Shown piece by piece: positions 13,495 to 19,968 of a stretch of DNA of 20,474 nucleotides. Origin of the DNA: CAIYRG01 sp035577685 (GTDB lineage: Bacteria; Pseudomonadota; Alphaproteobacteria; Micropepsales; Micropepsaceae). Position 1 is the stretch's first letter, and the number at the start of each line of letters is the position of its first letter. The position numbers and the translations under genes are program-made. The notes below the pieces were generated by a model, which searched no databases, was not told where the DNA came from, and saw only the letters and a list, made by a program, of their open reading frames with translations. The stretch is taken from positions 1 through 20,474 of the forward strand of contig DATLVC010000246.1 in the NCBI GenBank assembly GCA_035577685.1. Direction: 5' to 3'.

Positions 13495-14046
13495 ATGCAA
13501 AAATTGATCAACACACTTGTCTTGGGCGTAGCCGGCATCTTCGTTGTTGCGGCCGGATTCGCCCTGGTCCAGCAGATGGTGAAGCAGTTCACGCTGCAGT
13601 CGCTTGCCGCCAACGACATTTCCGTCGAGCAGGCCGTACTGGTCGCGCAAGGCGCGATCGACGCCTGCAAGAAGGACAATTCCGTCATCTCCGTTGCCGT
13701 CGTCGATCATGACGGCCTTGTCCGCTTCATGCTCCGCGGCGACGGCGCTTCGGCGCAGGACGTCGATGATGCGCGCAAGAAGGCCTACACGGCGCGCACG
13801 TTCCGCTCTCCCACCTCGGTCTGGATGGAACACACCGCCATGGACGCGGTGGAAAACGGCAAGCGCGTCGATCTCTACGGCCAGCGCTTTCTGGAAAATA
13901 CCATCGCCAAGAAAGGCGGCATGCCGATCCTCTGGCACGGCGACGCCATCGGAGGCGTAGGCGTGACGGGTTCCAAGGGCGGCGAGGAAAGAGACGAAGC
14001 CTGCGCCAAAGCGGGCGTCGAGGCCATTGCCGATCAGCTTTTATAG
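13495..14046 (+). CDS. HbpS/GlcG-family protein with N-terminal membrane anchor
   Basis: A 183-residue protein. A hydrophobic segment (about 6-26, NTLVLGVAGIFVVAAGFALV) with no clear cleavage site acts as signal anchor. The rest is a GlcG/HbpS domain (PF03928 type), with ISVAVVDHDGLVRFMLRGDGA, a DDARKKAYTARTF helix, and the C-terminal PILWHGDAIGGVGVTGSKGGEERDEACAKAG. Members bind haem (Streptomyces HbpS) or sit in oxidative pathways of unclear chemistry. GGGGAGGA lies about 8 bases before the ATG. It is the first gene of a five-gene rightward operon, 62 bases after rpoH. It keeps the ASAQDVDDARKKAYTA segment in place of the usual histidine-rich pocket, so haem binding is not assured. Confidence 0.85.
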   Translation: MQKLINTLVLGVAGIFVVAAGFALVQQMVKQFTLQSLAANDISVEQAVLVAQGAIDACKKDNSVISVAVVDHDGLVRFMLRGDGASAQDVDDARKKAYTARTFRSPTSVWMEHTAMDAVENGKRVDLYGQRFLENTIAKKGGMPILWHGDAIGGVGVTGSKGGEERDEACAKAGVEAIADQLL

Positions 14047-14091
14047 ACGGCGCCAGCCGCAACCGTCACAACAGATTGCAGGAGGACTTCG

Positions 14092-14607
14092 ATGTCTCGT
14101 ATCTCTCTGATGTTGAAAGCCGCCGTCGCTGCGGGCGTTCTCTGTGCCGCAGCCGTACCGGCCCAAGCCCAATCGTCCAGCATCACCTCGGAGCAGGCCA
14201 TGGCGGCGTTGCGTGCCGTCCAGGCTTACGCGAAAAACGACGGCTCCGATCCTTCACTGACCGTGCTCGACCGCGACGGCAATGTCGTACTGATGCTGAA
14301 AGGCAATGGCGCCGCGCCGCATAATATCGGTTTGTCGCTGCGCAAGGCGCAAACTGCAAACCTGTTCAAAATGAAATCGATCGACTGGCGCGACAAGACA
14401 ATGCCGGGTAAGCCGGACGCTGATCAGCGCAACACGCCCAACGCCATTCCGCTGGGCGGCGGCGTACCTATTATGGTCGGCAACGAGATCATTGGCGCCG
14501 TTGGCGTTTCGGGGACCCGCGGCGGCCAGGAAGGCGACACGGCCGGCGCACAGGCTGGCGCCGATGCGGCCGCGGCCATGGTGAAGAGACTACAAGCAAG
14601 CAACTGA
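14092..14607 (+). CDS. Secreted HbpS/GlcG-family protein
   Basis: A 171-residue protein with a clear Sec signal peptide (residues 1-27, ending VPAQAQ). The mature part is a GlcG/HbpS domain: SEQAMAALRAVQAYAKN, LTVLDRDGNVVLMLKGNGA, GLSLRKAQTANLFKM, and the C-terminal GGGVPIMVGNEIIGAVGVSGTRGGQEGD. It is a paralogue of the preceding gene but fully exported, so the pair puts one copy at the membrane and one free in the periplasm. GGAGGA precedes the ATG by 6 bases; the gap to the upstream gene is 45 bases. The domain is thought to bind haem or a small aromatic cofactor; no catalytic residues can be named with confidence. Confidence 0.88.
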   Translation: MSRISLMLKAAVAAGVLCAAAVPAQAQSSSITSEQAMAALRAVQAYAKNDGSDPSLTVLDRDGNVVLMLKGNGAAPHNIGLSLRKAQTANLFKMKSIDWRDKTMPGKPDADQRNTPNAIPLGGGVPIMVGNEIIGAVGVSGTRGGQEGDTAGAQAGADAAAAMVKRLQASN

Positions 14608-14628
14608 ACCCATTTTTGGAGTGCAAGC

Positions 14629-15327
14629 ATGAAATCGCTTGTCAGCATGCTGTTCTGCGCCCTCATGGTCATGAGTGCGCCAATCGCCAACGCGGCGGAA
14701 GCCGTCGCCGCACAAGGGGCGATCTACACAACGACCTTCGTCGAAGTCAGTCCCGGCGCCACCGCCCAGGCGGTCGCGGCGCTGAAGGAATATCGCGCCG
14801 CCGCGCGGAAAGAACCCGGCATGATGGTGGCCGATCTCTATCAGGAGATGGCGACGCCCTCGCGCTTCGTCGCCAATGAAGTGTGGAAGGACATCGCGGC
14901 CTATGACGCCCATGCCAAGGCGGCTTCCACGACGCAACTCTTCCAGAAACTGAAGCCCATCCAATATGGCCCGCCCGACGCACGCACCCATATCGGTTAC
15001 TTCGTCGCCCCCGGTGGGGGCGCGCCATCCGCGAACAGCGTCTTCATTCTCAGCCACCTCGACGTCACGCCCAACGCGCTGCCGAAATTGATGGAAATCA
15101 TGAAGCCGCTCTCGGAAGGTTCGGCGAAGGAGGCGGGCATGCAGACCTATCAAATCCTGCGGCAGGCGCCCGGCACCGGAAATCATTTCCGCCTGTTCGA
15201 GATCTGGGCAAGCGACCGGGCGTTCGATGCGCATAATCTGGCGGCGCATACGCAAGGGTTCCGGAACGAATTGTACCCGCTGCTCGGCACGCCCTATGAC
15301 CAGCGCAAATATACGCCTGTGAACTGA
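14629..15327 (+). CDS. Exported protein with two ABM (ferredoxin-like monooxygenase) domains
   Basis: A 232-residue protein with a Sec signal (1-23, ending ANAAEA) and two antibiotic-biosynthesis-monooxygenase-type domains, about 30-125 and 137-225. Each domain has a KEPG turn or its degenerate form (RKEPGMM; AKEAGMQ), and the E-x-W and H pair: EVWKDIAAYDAHAKAAS and EIWASDRAFDAHNLAAHT. The fold is shared by YgiN-like quinol monooxygenases, IsdG haem oxygenases and others, usually as dimers; here two domains in one chain would mimic the dimer. It ends LGTPYDQRKYTPVN, as does the next gene's product. It lies 21 bases after the HbpS-like gene. Enzyme or binding role is open. Confidence 0.82.
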   Translation: MKSLVSMLFCALMVMSAPIANAAEAVAAQGAIYTTTFVEVSPGATAQAVAALKEYRAAARKEPGMMVADLYQEMATPSRFVANEVWKDIAAYDAHAKAASTTQLFQKLKPIQYGPPDARTHIGYFVAPGGGAPSANSVFILSHLDVTPNALPKLMEIMKPLSEGSAKEAGMQTYQILRQAPGTGNHFRLFEIWASDRAFDAHNLAAHTQGFRNELYPLLGTPYDQRKYTPVN

Positions 15328-15380
15328 GCTTGCATCACGACGCCCCGCATTTTGCGACAGGGCGCATCACGGAGGACGGT

Positions 15381-16091
15381 ATGAAATCGGTTCACCGGCT
15401 CATCGCTTGCGCGGTGCTTGCCGCGGCATTCGCCGGCCCGGCGCAAAGCCAGCAGCAAATCCAGGGCGTGACGGTGCTCGACGGGCCGATCTACACCATG
15501 ACCTATCTTGAGGTCATCCCCAGCGCGACGGCACGCGCCATCGCCATGCTCAAGGAATATCGCGACGCGAGCCGCAAGGAGCCGGGCGTGATGTTTGCCG
15601 ATATCTATCAGGAAGACGGGCAATCGCACCGCTTCGTGCTCAGCGAAATCTGGCAGAACCGGGGCGCGGTCGAGACCCATTCCAAGGGTGCTGCCGCCGC
15701 CGGCCTGGAGCAGAAACTCAAGCCCATCGAGCTCGGCCCGATCGACATGCGCATCCATCAGGCCTTTGCGGTCACCCCGCCCAAGGCGTCCACCGCGAAC
15801 GATGTCGTCATCATCAGCCATATCGACGTGGCGGGCGGCAACACGCAAAACCTGATCAACGCGCTCGGGCCGCTCGGTGAGGCCAGCCGCAAAGAGCCCG
15901 GCATGGTGCAGTTCGAAATCCTGGACGAGGTTCCCGCCCACGTGAACCATTTCCGCACATTCGAGGAATGGTCGAGCCTCGCCGCCTTCGAGGCGCATAA
16001 CCGCGCTTCACACACCCAGACCTATCGCACCACCGTGCTGCAATGGCTGGGCACGCCCTACGATCAGCGGCTGTACAAGCTGGTCAATTAG
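15381..16091 (+). CDS. Second exported double-ABM protein, paralogue of the upstream gene
   Basis: A 236-residue protein with a Sec signal (1-23, ending PAQSQ) and two ABM-type domains (about 33-130 and 140-228). The shared features with the preceding gene are YLEV/FVEV followed by SATARAIAMLKEYRDASRKE, an E-x-W...H pair in each domain (EIWQNRGAVETHSKG; EEWSSLAAFEAHNRASHT), and the ending LGTPYDQRLYKLVN. It therefore arose by tandem duplication. GGAGG 5 bases before the ATG at 15381 fixes the start; a longer in-frame start at 15330 gives a poor leader. Both products would be periplasmic, with no cytoplasmic redox partner in the operon, which argues for oxygen-dependent cofactor-free chemistry or ligand binding. 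Confidence 0.82.
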   Translation: MKSVHRLIACAVLAAAFAGPAQSQQQIQGVTVLDGPIYTMTYLEVIPSATARAIAMLKEYRDASRKEPGVMFADIYQEDGQSHRFVLSEIWQNRGAVETHSKGAAAAGLEQKLKPIELGPIDMRIHQAFAVTPPKASTANDVVIISHIDVAGGNTQNLINALGPLGEASRKEPGMVQFEILDEVPAHVNHFRTFEEWSSLAAFEAHNRASHTQTYRTTVLQWLGTPYDQRLYKLVN

Positions 16092-16158
16092 CCGGATCGT
16101 ACCTGCGCGAGTCTTCTCGCGGGCGAATTCCGGGCGGGGCAGGCAAAGGAGGATGATC

Positions 16159-16545
16159 GTGATCGATCATATCGGCATTCCTGTTTCCGATTATGCGCGG
16201 GCGAAGGCGTTCTATGGGAAAACGTTGGCACCGCTTGGCTATGGCATCGTCATGGAGGTGCAGCAGCACGAGAACGATGCGCCCGCCGCGGGTTTCGGGG
16301 CCGACGGCAAGCCGGATTTCTGGATCGGCGGCGAAGGCGCGCTGAACAAACCTGTCCATATCGCCATTGCGGCGAAGACCCGTGCGATGGTGGATGCGTT
16401 CTATCAGGCAGCGCTCGCAGCCGGCGGCAAGGACAACGGCCCACCCGGTTTACGGCCGCATTATCATCCGAATTATTACGGCGCCTTCGTACTCGATCCA
16501 GACGGACATAATATCGAAGCGGTCTGCCACAGCGCGGACGGCTGA
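16159..16545 (+). CDS. VOC/glyoxalase-fold protein
   Basis: A 128-residue cytoplasmic protein of the vicinal-oxygen-chelate superfamily. It begins IDHIGIPVSDYARAKAFY, and the second half has HIAIAAKTRAMVDAFYQAAL and ends FVLDPDGHNIEAVCH. His4, His62 and Glu near the C-terminus (NIEAV) are candidate metal ligands. Substrate cannot be inferred; the family includes glyoxalases, dioxygenases and resistance proteins. The start is set at GTG 16159 because GGAGG (16148-16152) lies 6 bases upstream of it but touches the ATG at 16153, which would add two residues. It is the last gene of the HbpS/ABM operon and the only one without a signal peptide. Confidence 0.82.
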   Translation: MIDHIGIPVSDYARAKAFYGKTLAPLGYGIVMEVQQHENDAPAAGFGADGKPDFWIGGEGALNKPVHIAIAAKTRAMVDAFYQAALAAGGKDNGPPGLRPHYHPNYYGAFVLDPDGHNIEAVCHSADG

Positions 16546-16553
16546 CTTACCAG

Positions 16554-16591
16554 AAAAAAACGGCCGCCCTGCGCACACAGGACGGCCGTTT
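16554..16591 (-). terminator. Intrinsic terminator, strong on the minus strand
   Basis: A stem of AAACGGCCG-C/T-CCT type (16558-16570 with 16579-16591, one mismatch, 8-base loop) is followed on the minus strand by seven T (16560-16554). It would end the leftward metallo-beta-lactamase-fold transcript. Rightward transcripts of the HbpS/ABM operon meet the same stem with only three T after it, so it may work weakly in both directions. Confidence 0.8.
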
Positions 16592-16610
16592 CAAGCCCGG
16601 CTAATTCAAC

Positions 16611-17411
16611 TCAGTACCATTTGCGCAGGCGTACTTCGCTGGCATTGCCAACAGCGGCCTTGAACGCGTTCACATCGCCCGACGGCATGCCCTGGGTGTG
16701 ATAGGGATAGACAACCTTGGGCTTGAAATCCTTGACCCAAACCGCCGCGGCTTCCGCGGTCTGCGTGTAGGGCAGATTCATCGGAATGAAGGCCACGTCG
16801 ATATTGGGAAGGTTCTTCAGTTCCGGCGCCTCTTCGGTATCGCCCGCGAGATAGATGCGCTTGCCGCCCATTGTGAGCACATAGCCATTGTCGCGGCCCT
16901 TCGGATGAAACATCAGGCGTTCCGGCGTCGTGTTGTATTCCACAACGGCCTCGACAGGCACGCCGGCATAGGTGCCCTTGTCGCCGTTCTTCATCACTTT
17001 GGTCTTGGCCTGAAGCGCCGGCGGCATCATGCCGAAAACGCTCTGTGGCGCCACGATGACCGTGTTCGGCCCAGCCAGTTCGGTCAGTGTCGGCACGCTG
17101 AAATGGTCACCGTGCTCGTGCGTGATCAGGATGAGGTCCGGCGGCGCGGCACCGCGGAAATCGGCGGCCGCGCTGTTGGGCCCGGGCGGATAGGTTGTCG
17201 GATCGGCCACGATCCGCTTGCCGTTCCAGGTCAGCACCACGCCGGCGTGATGCACCGGGTGGATGACGAGATTGCCGTTCGACGTGGAGACCTGATCGTC
17301 CTGCGCGGCCTGGGCCGCTACTGGCGTAGACACAGATACCGAAATTGCCGCCGATGCGAATGCCAGCGCGGCAAAGGCCGCAGCTGCGCCGAAAATACGA
17401 ATATTTTTCAC
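16611..17411 (-). CDS. Exported UlaG-like metallo-beta-lactamase-fold hydrolase
   Basis: A 266-residue protein with a Sec signal (about 1-35, ending STPVAAQA). The metal site ITHEHGDHFS gives His98, His100, Asp102 and His103, and further ligands are found in LAGDTE and YPYHTQG. The plan fits UlaG-like proteins, which act on cyclic esters, nucleotides or lipids; substrate unknown. Export of this class is less common. The GTG at 17411 is chosen because GGAGAGGA lies 6-8 bases upstream and a signal peptide starts directly there. In-frame starts at 17438 and 17510 lack a Shine-Dalgarno and would put 9-33 polar residues before the signal. It is divergent from the PhzF gene and ends at a strong terminator. 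Confidence 0.85.
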   Translation of the reverse strand: MKNIRIFGAAAAFAALAFASAAISVSVSTPVAAQAAQDDQVSTSNGNLVIHPVHHAGVVLTWNGKRIVADPTTYPPGPNSAAADFRGAAPPDLILITHEHGDHFSVPTLTELAGPNTVIVAPQSVFGMMPPALQAKTKVMKNGDKGTYAGVPVEAVVEYNTTPERLMFHPKGRDNGYVLTMGGKRIYLAGDTEEAPELKNLPNIDVAFIPMNLPYTQTAEAAAVWVKDFKPKVVYPYHTQGMPSGDVNAFKAAVGNASEVRLRKWY

Positions 17412-17488
17412 GAGTATCCTCTCCAATGTTTGTTTCATGAAGCGAGCCGGGCTTGCGCTGCGCGCCCGGGGCCGAAGCAGGTTATACT

Positions 17489-17504
17489 TCGCTTGAATAA
17501 GCGA
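17489..17504. promoter_or_regulatory. Inverted repeat between divergent genes, possible operator
   Basis: TCGCTT-GAAT-AAGCGA is a 6-base perfect inverted repeat in the 140-base region between the divergent hydrolase and PhzF genes. Next to it lies GTTATACT, which reads as TATACT on the plus strand and TATAAC on the minus strand, so overlapping divergent -10 elements may flank the repeat. No matching -35 hexamers were found. Confidence 0.3.
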
Positions 17505-17551
17505 CGCCACTGCTCTACCGGCTCGGGTCGTGTGCCTGAAAAGGAGGCATC

Positions 17552-18367
17552 GTGAAACTGAAGCTCTGGCAAGTCGATGCGTTTGCGCAAGCGATCTTTA
17601 GCGGCAACCCCGCCGCTGTGGTGCCGTTGGAACAATGGTTGCCCGATACGACCATGCAGGCCATCGCCAACGAGAACAATTTGTCGGAGACCGCGTTCTT
17701 CGTGCCGTTGGAACCAGATCGCTATGCGCTTCGCTGGTTCACGCCGGTGGCGGAGGTTCCGCTCTGTGGCCACGCGACACTCGCTTCCGGTTGGGTCGTC
17801 TTGAATGAATTGTCACCATCATCGAGCACGGTGCAATTCGAGACCAAGAGCGGGGAGCTTACGGTCGCACGCGGCGACGGCGGATTGCTTCGCATGTCGC
17901 TCCCGGCCGATGAAGTGGAGCCCTTCCCCGCCCCGGGCGGCTTTGCCGAAGCGCTCGGCGCCTCTCTCAACGTCCGGGCTCCCGATGAGATTCATATCGG
18001 GCGCAAATTGTTGGCGGTCTGGAAAGATGCCGCAATCATTCGCGCGATGAAGCTTGGCGATATCGCGCCCATCATGGACCGCGCGGACCGTTGGGGACTT
18101 ATCGTCACTGCAGGGGGGACCACTGCTGCGCCCTATGATTTTATTTCCCGCTTCTTCTCAGTCGGCTACGGCATTCCCGAAGACCCGGTCACCGGCGCCG
18201 CGCATTGTGCTCTTACCCCATTCTGGGCGAAGCGGCTGGGCAAGAAGCAGCTACACGCCCACCAGGCATCGCCACGCGGCGGCGATATTCTGTGTACGGA
18301 TGATGGTGCGCGCGTGATCCTTGCCGGCCCCTGCGCGCTCTATCTCAGGGGCGAAATCGCGTTTTGA
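17552..18367 (+). CDS. PhzF-family isomerase
   Basis: A 271-residue cytoplasmic protein of the PhzF/DapF-like fold. It begins LWQVDAFAQAIFSGNPAAVV. Glu46 in NLSETAFF is in the position of the catalytic acid of PhzF, and His74 in PLCGHATLASG and the DPVTGAAHCAL segment complete the pocket. Members isomerise or cyclise hydrophobic acids; only a few make phenazines, and no phz genes are present here, so the substrate is unknown. It starts with GTG, preceded by AAAGGAGG at 5-6 bases. It lies tail-to-tail with the gene at 18368, with both stop codons inside a 16-base palindrome. Confidence 0.9.
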   Translation: MKLKLWQVDAFAQAIFSGNPAAVVPLEQWLPDTTMQAIANENNLSETAFFVPLEPDRYALRWFTPVAEVPLCGHATLASGWVVLNELSPSSSTVQFETKSGELTVARGDGGLLRMSLPADEVEPFPAPGGFAEALGASLNVRAPDEIHIGRKLLAVWKDAAIIRAMKLGDIAPIMDRADRWGLIVTAGGTTAAPYDFISRFFSVGYGIPEDPVTGAAHCALTPFWAKRLGKKQLHAHQASPRGGDILCTDDGARVILAGPCALYLRGEIAF

Positions 18368-18375
18368 TCAAAACG
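18360..18375. repeat. Perfect palindrome spanning two convergent stop codons
   Basis: CGTTTTGATCAAAACG is a perfect 16-base palindrome. It includes the TGA of the PhzF gene and the TGA of the opposing gene, which are directly adjacent. In RNA it could form a short stem ending in T or A runs in both directions, a weak bidirectional terminator. Confidence 0.4.
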
Positions 18376-18676
18376 AGCCGGCGAGCGCGTTCTGCGCCGC
18401 CAACCGCTTGCAGGCCCCGTCGAGCGCGGCTTCAAGCCCGCTTACTGGCACCGCCTCGTCCAGCCGGAAACCGCGATGGGCCGCGTGCAAACCAACCAGG
18501 CCGAGTTCGTTCGGCGGATCGAGCCAGATATGGCCGGTGGAATCATGGCGCGAGCCGATCCAGACATAGATCGTGACAGAGCGCACCACATTCTGGCGAT
18601 GGCCCGTGTAGACATGCAGGCCAAGCTTTTCCGCCCAGGGCATCAGGATCCCATCGATCTGGCTGAAATCGCTCAT
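18368..18676 (-). CDS. Unknown small protein
   Basis: A 102-residue soluble protein. The N-terminal part (MSDFSQIDGILMPWAEKLGLHVYTGH) precedes strands VRSVTIYVWIGSRHDSTGHIWLDPP and a helical C-terminus, LEAALDGACKRLAAQNAL. Two histidines and the tryptophans are noticeable, but there is no motif I recognise. The ATG at 18676 is chosen although no Shine-Dalgarno is visible; a TTG at 18715 would add 13 residues. It lies divergent to the serC operon, whose promoter is just upstream, and convergent to the PhzF gene. Base composition is like its neighbours, so it appears to be a native gene. Confidence 0.6.
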   Translation of the reverse strand: MSDFSQIDGILMPWAEKLGLHVYTGHRQNVVRSVTIYVWIGSRHDSTGHIWLDPPNELGLVGLHAAHRGFRLDEAVPVSGLEAALDGACKRLAAQNALAGSF

Positions 18677-18723
18677 GGCTTTTATGTGGAACAAAGTTGC
18701 GCGTACGGCAAGCACGGGGACGA

Positions 18724-18752
18724 TTGACGCGCGGGCCCTGAAGCGCTAGAGA
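18724..18752 (+). promoter_or_regulatory. Promoter of the serC-serA operon
   Basis: TTGACG (18724-18729), a 17-base spacer and TAGAGA (18747-18752). The -35 matches the consensus at five of six positions; the -10 is weaker. The predicted start near 18759 falls exactly before the two-hairpin leader, which supports it. Confidence 0.45.
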
Positions 18753-18758
18753 CGCGCC

Positions 18759-18806
18759 GGGCCACGCTCCCCCAACGGAGCGCCATCATTCTGGAAGGAA
18801 TGACAC
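18759..18806 (+). promoter_or_regulatory. serC leader RNA with Shine-Dalgarno in its last stem
   Basis: The roughly 48-base leader folds into two hairpins: CGCTCC-CCCAAC-GGAGCG (18765-18782) and TCATTCT-GGAA-GGAATGA (18786-18803, a T-G wobble closing a GNRA-type GGAA tetraloop). The second hairpin contains the serC Shine-Dalgarno (GGAAGGA), 4 bases before the ATG. I recall a conserved alphaproteobacterial motif called serC (Rfam RF00517) whose last stem overlaps the serC ribosome binding site; this leader fits that description, but I could not run the covariance model. It would limit translation of serC when folded. Confidence 0.65.
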
Positions 18807-19964
18807 ATGACCGGGAATCGTCCGGCCGTGCGCCCAGCACGGCCTTTTTTTTCGTCCGGACCTTGCGCCAAACGGCCGGGCTGGAATCTGGAAGCCCTTA
18901 ACGCAGCCTGCCTCGGGCGCTCGCACCGCTCCAAGCCGGGCAAAGCCAAGCTCAAGGACGCCATCGACCGTACGCGCGCCGTGCTGCGCGTACCCGCGGA
19001 TTACCGCATCGGTATTGTCGCCGGTTCCGACACCGGCGCGGTCGAGATGGCGCTGTGGTCGCTGCTGGGGCCGCGCCCCGTCGATGTGCTGGCCTGGGAG
19101 AGCTTCGGCGAAGATTGGGTCACCGATATCGCCAAGCAATTGAAGCTGAAGGACACGCGCATTCTCAAAGCGCCTTACGGCGAATTGCCCGACCTGACGC
19201 AAACCGATCCCGCCCGCGACATTGTCTTCCTGTGGAACGGCACGACCTCGGGCGTGCGCGTGCCCAACGGCGATTGGATCGCCGATAGCCGCGAAGGACT
19301 CACCATCTGCGATGCGACATCCGCCGCCTTCGCGATGGACCTGGCCTGGCCGAAGCTCGATGTCGTCACGTTCTCCTGGCAAAAAGTGCTGGGCGGCGAA
19401 GGCGCGCACGGCATGCTGGTTCTATCCCCGCGGGCGGTGGCCCGCCTTGAATCCTACAACCCGCCCTGGCCCATGCCGAAGACCTTCCGCATGACGAAGG
19501 ATGGCAAGCTGGTGGAAGGCATCTTCGAAGGCGAGACCATCAACACGCCATCCATGCTCGCGCTGGAAGATTATCTTGACACGCTGAAATGGGCTGAAGG
19601 GATCGGTGGCCTGCCTGCGTTGATCGCGCGGGCCGACCGCAATCTCAGCGTGCTCGCGAACTGGGTGCAGCGCACCGATTGGGTGGATTTCCTCGCCCGC
19701 GATCCCGCCTCGCGCTCGAACACCAGCGTATGCCTGAAGATTGTCGACCCCTGGTTCACCGCGCTCGCGAAGGATGCCCAAGCAGCGGTCGCTTCCAAGA
19801 TCGCGAGCCTTCTCGAAAAGGAAGGAGTCGCGCTTGATATCGGCGGCTACCGTGCAGCACCGCCGGGCCTGCGCATCTGGTGCGGCGCCACCGTCGATTC
19901 GTCTGATCTGGAAACCCTGACGCCCTGGCTCGATTGGGCCTTCGCGCAAGTCAAGAACGGGTAA
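18807..19964 (+). CDS. serC: Phosphoserine aminotransferase
   Basis: A 385-residue PLP enzyme that converts 3-phosphohydroxypyruvate and glutamate to phosphoserine and 2-oxoglutarate, the second step of serine synthesis, in the cytoplasm. It belongs to the alphaproteobacterial type with N-terminal RPARPFFSSGPCAKRPGW. The PLP lysine is Lys193 in FSWQKVLGGEGAHG, and TICDATSAAFAMDL precedes it with the cofactor aspartate. The length is usual for this type. The ATG at 18807 lies at the end of the serC leader, with AAGGAA a few bases upstream. serA follows after 4 bases. The first 15 codons contain a strong intrinsic-terminator sequence, which is unusual. Confidence 0.95.
   Translation: MTGNRPAVRPARPFFSSGPCAKRPGWNLEALNAACLGRSHRSKPGKAKLKDAIDRTRAVLRVPADYRIGIVAGSDTGAVEMALWSLLGPRPVDVLAWESFGEDWVTDIAKQLKLKDTRILKAPYGELPDLTQTDPARDIVFLWNGTTSGVRVPNGDWIADSREGLTICDATSAAFAMDLAWPKLDVVTFSWQKVLGGEGAHGMLVLSPRAVARLESYNPPWPMPKTFRMTKDGKLVEGIFEGETINTPSMLALEDYLDTLKWAEGIGGLPALIARADRNLSVLANWVQRTDWVDFLARDPASRSNTSVCLKIVDPWFTALAKDAQAAVASKIASLLEKEGVALDIGGYRAAPPGLRIWCGATVDSSDLETLTPWLDWAFAQVKNG
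18824..18852 (+). terminator. Intrinsic terminator inside the 5' coding end of serC
   Basis: GGCCGTGC (18824-18831), a 5-base loop GCCCA, GCACGGCC (18837-18844) and eight T (18845-18852) form a textbook intrinsic terminator, a perfect 8-base-pair GC-rich stem. It lies in serC codons 6-16 (AVRPARPFFS). A translating ribosome would melt it; without translation it could stop transcription before serC and serA. It may instead come from the conserved RPARPxFSSGP peptide, so it is a candidate attenuator only. Confidence 0.55.
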
Positions 19965-19968
19965 TCCC

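Noticed and set aside
18362..18373. TTTTGATCAAAA as an FNR/FixK site
   Set aside because: The half sites abut without the required 4-base spacer and the location is the junction of two convergent stop codons.
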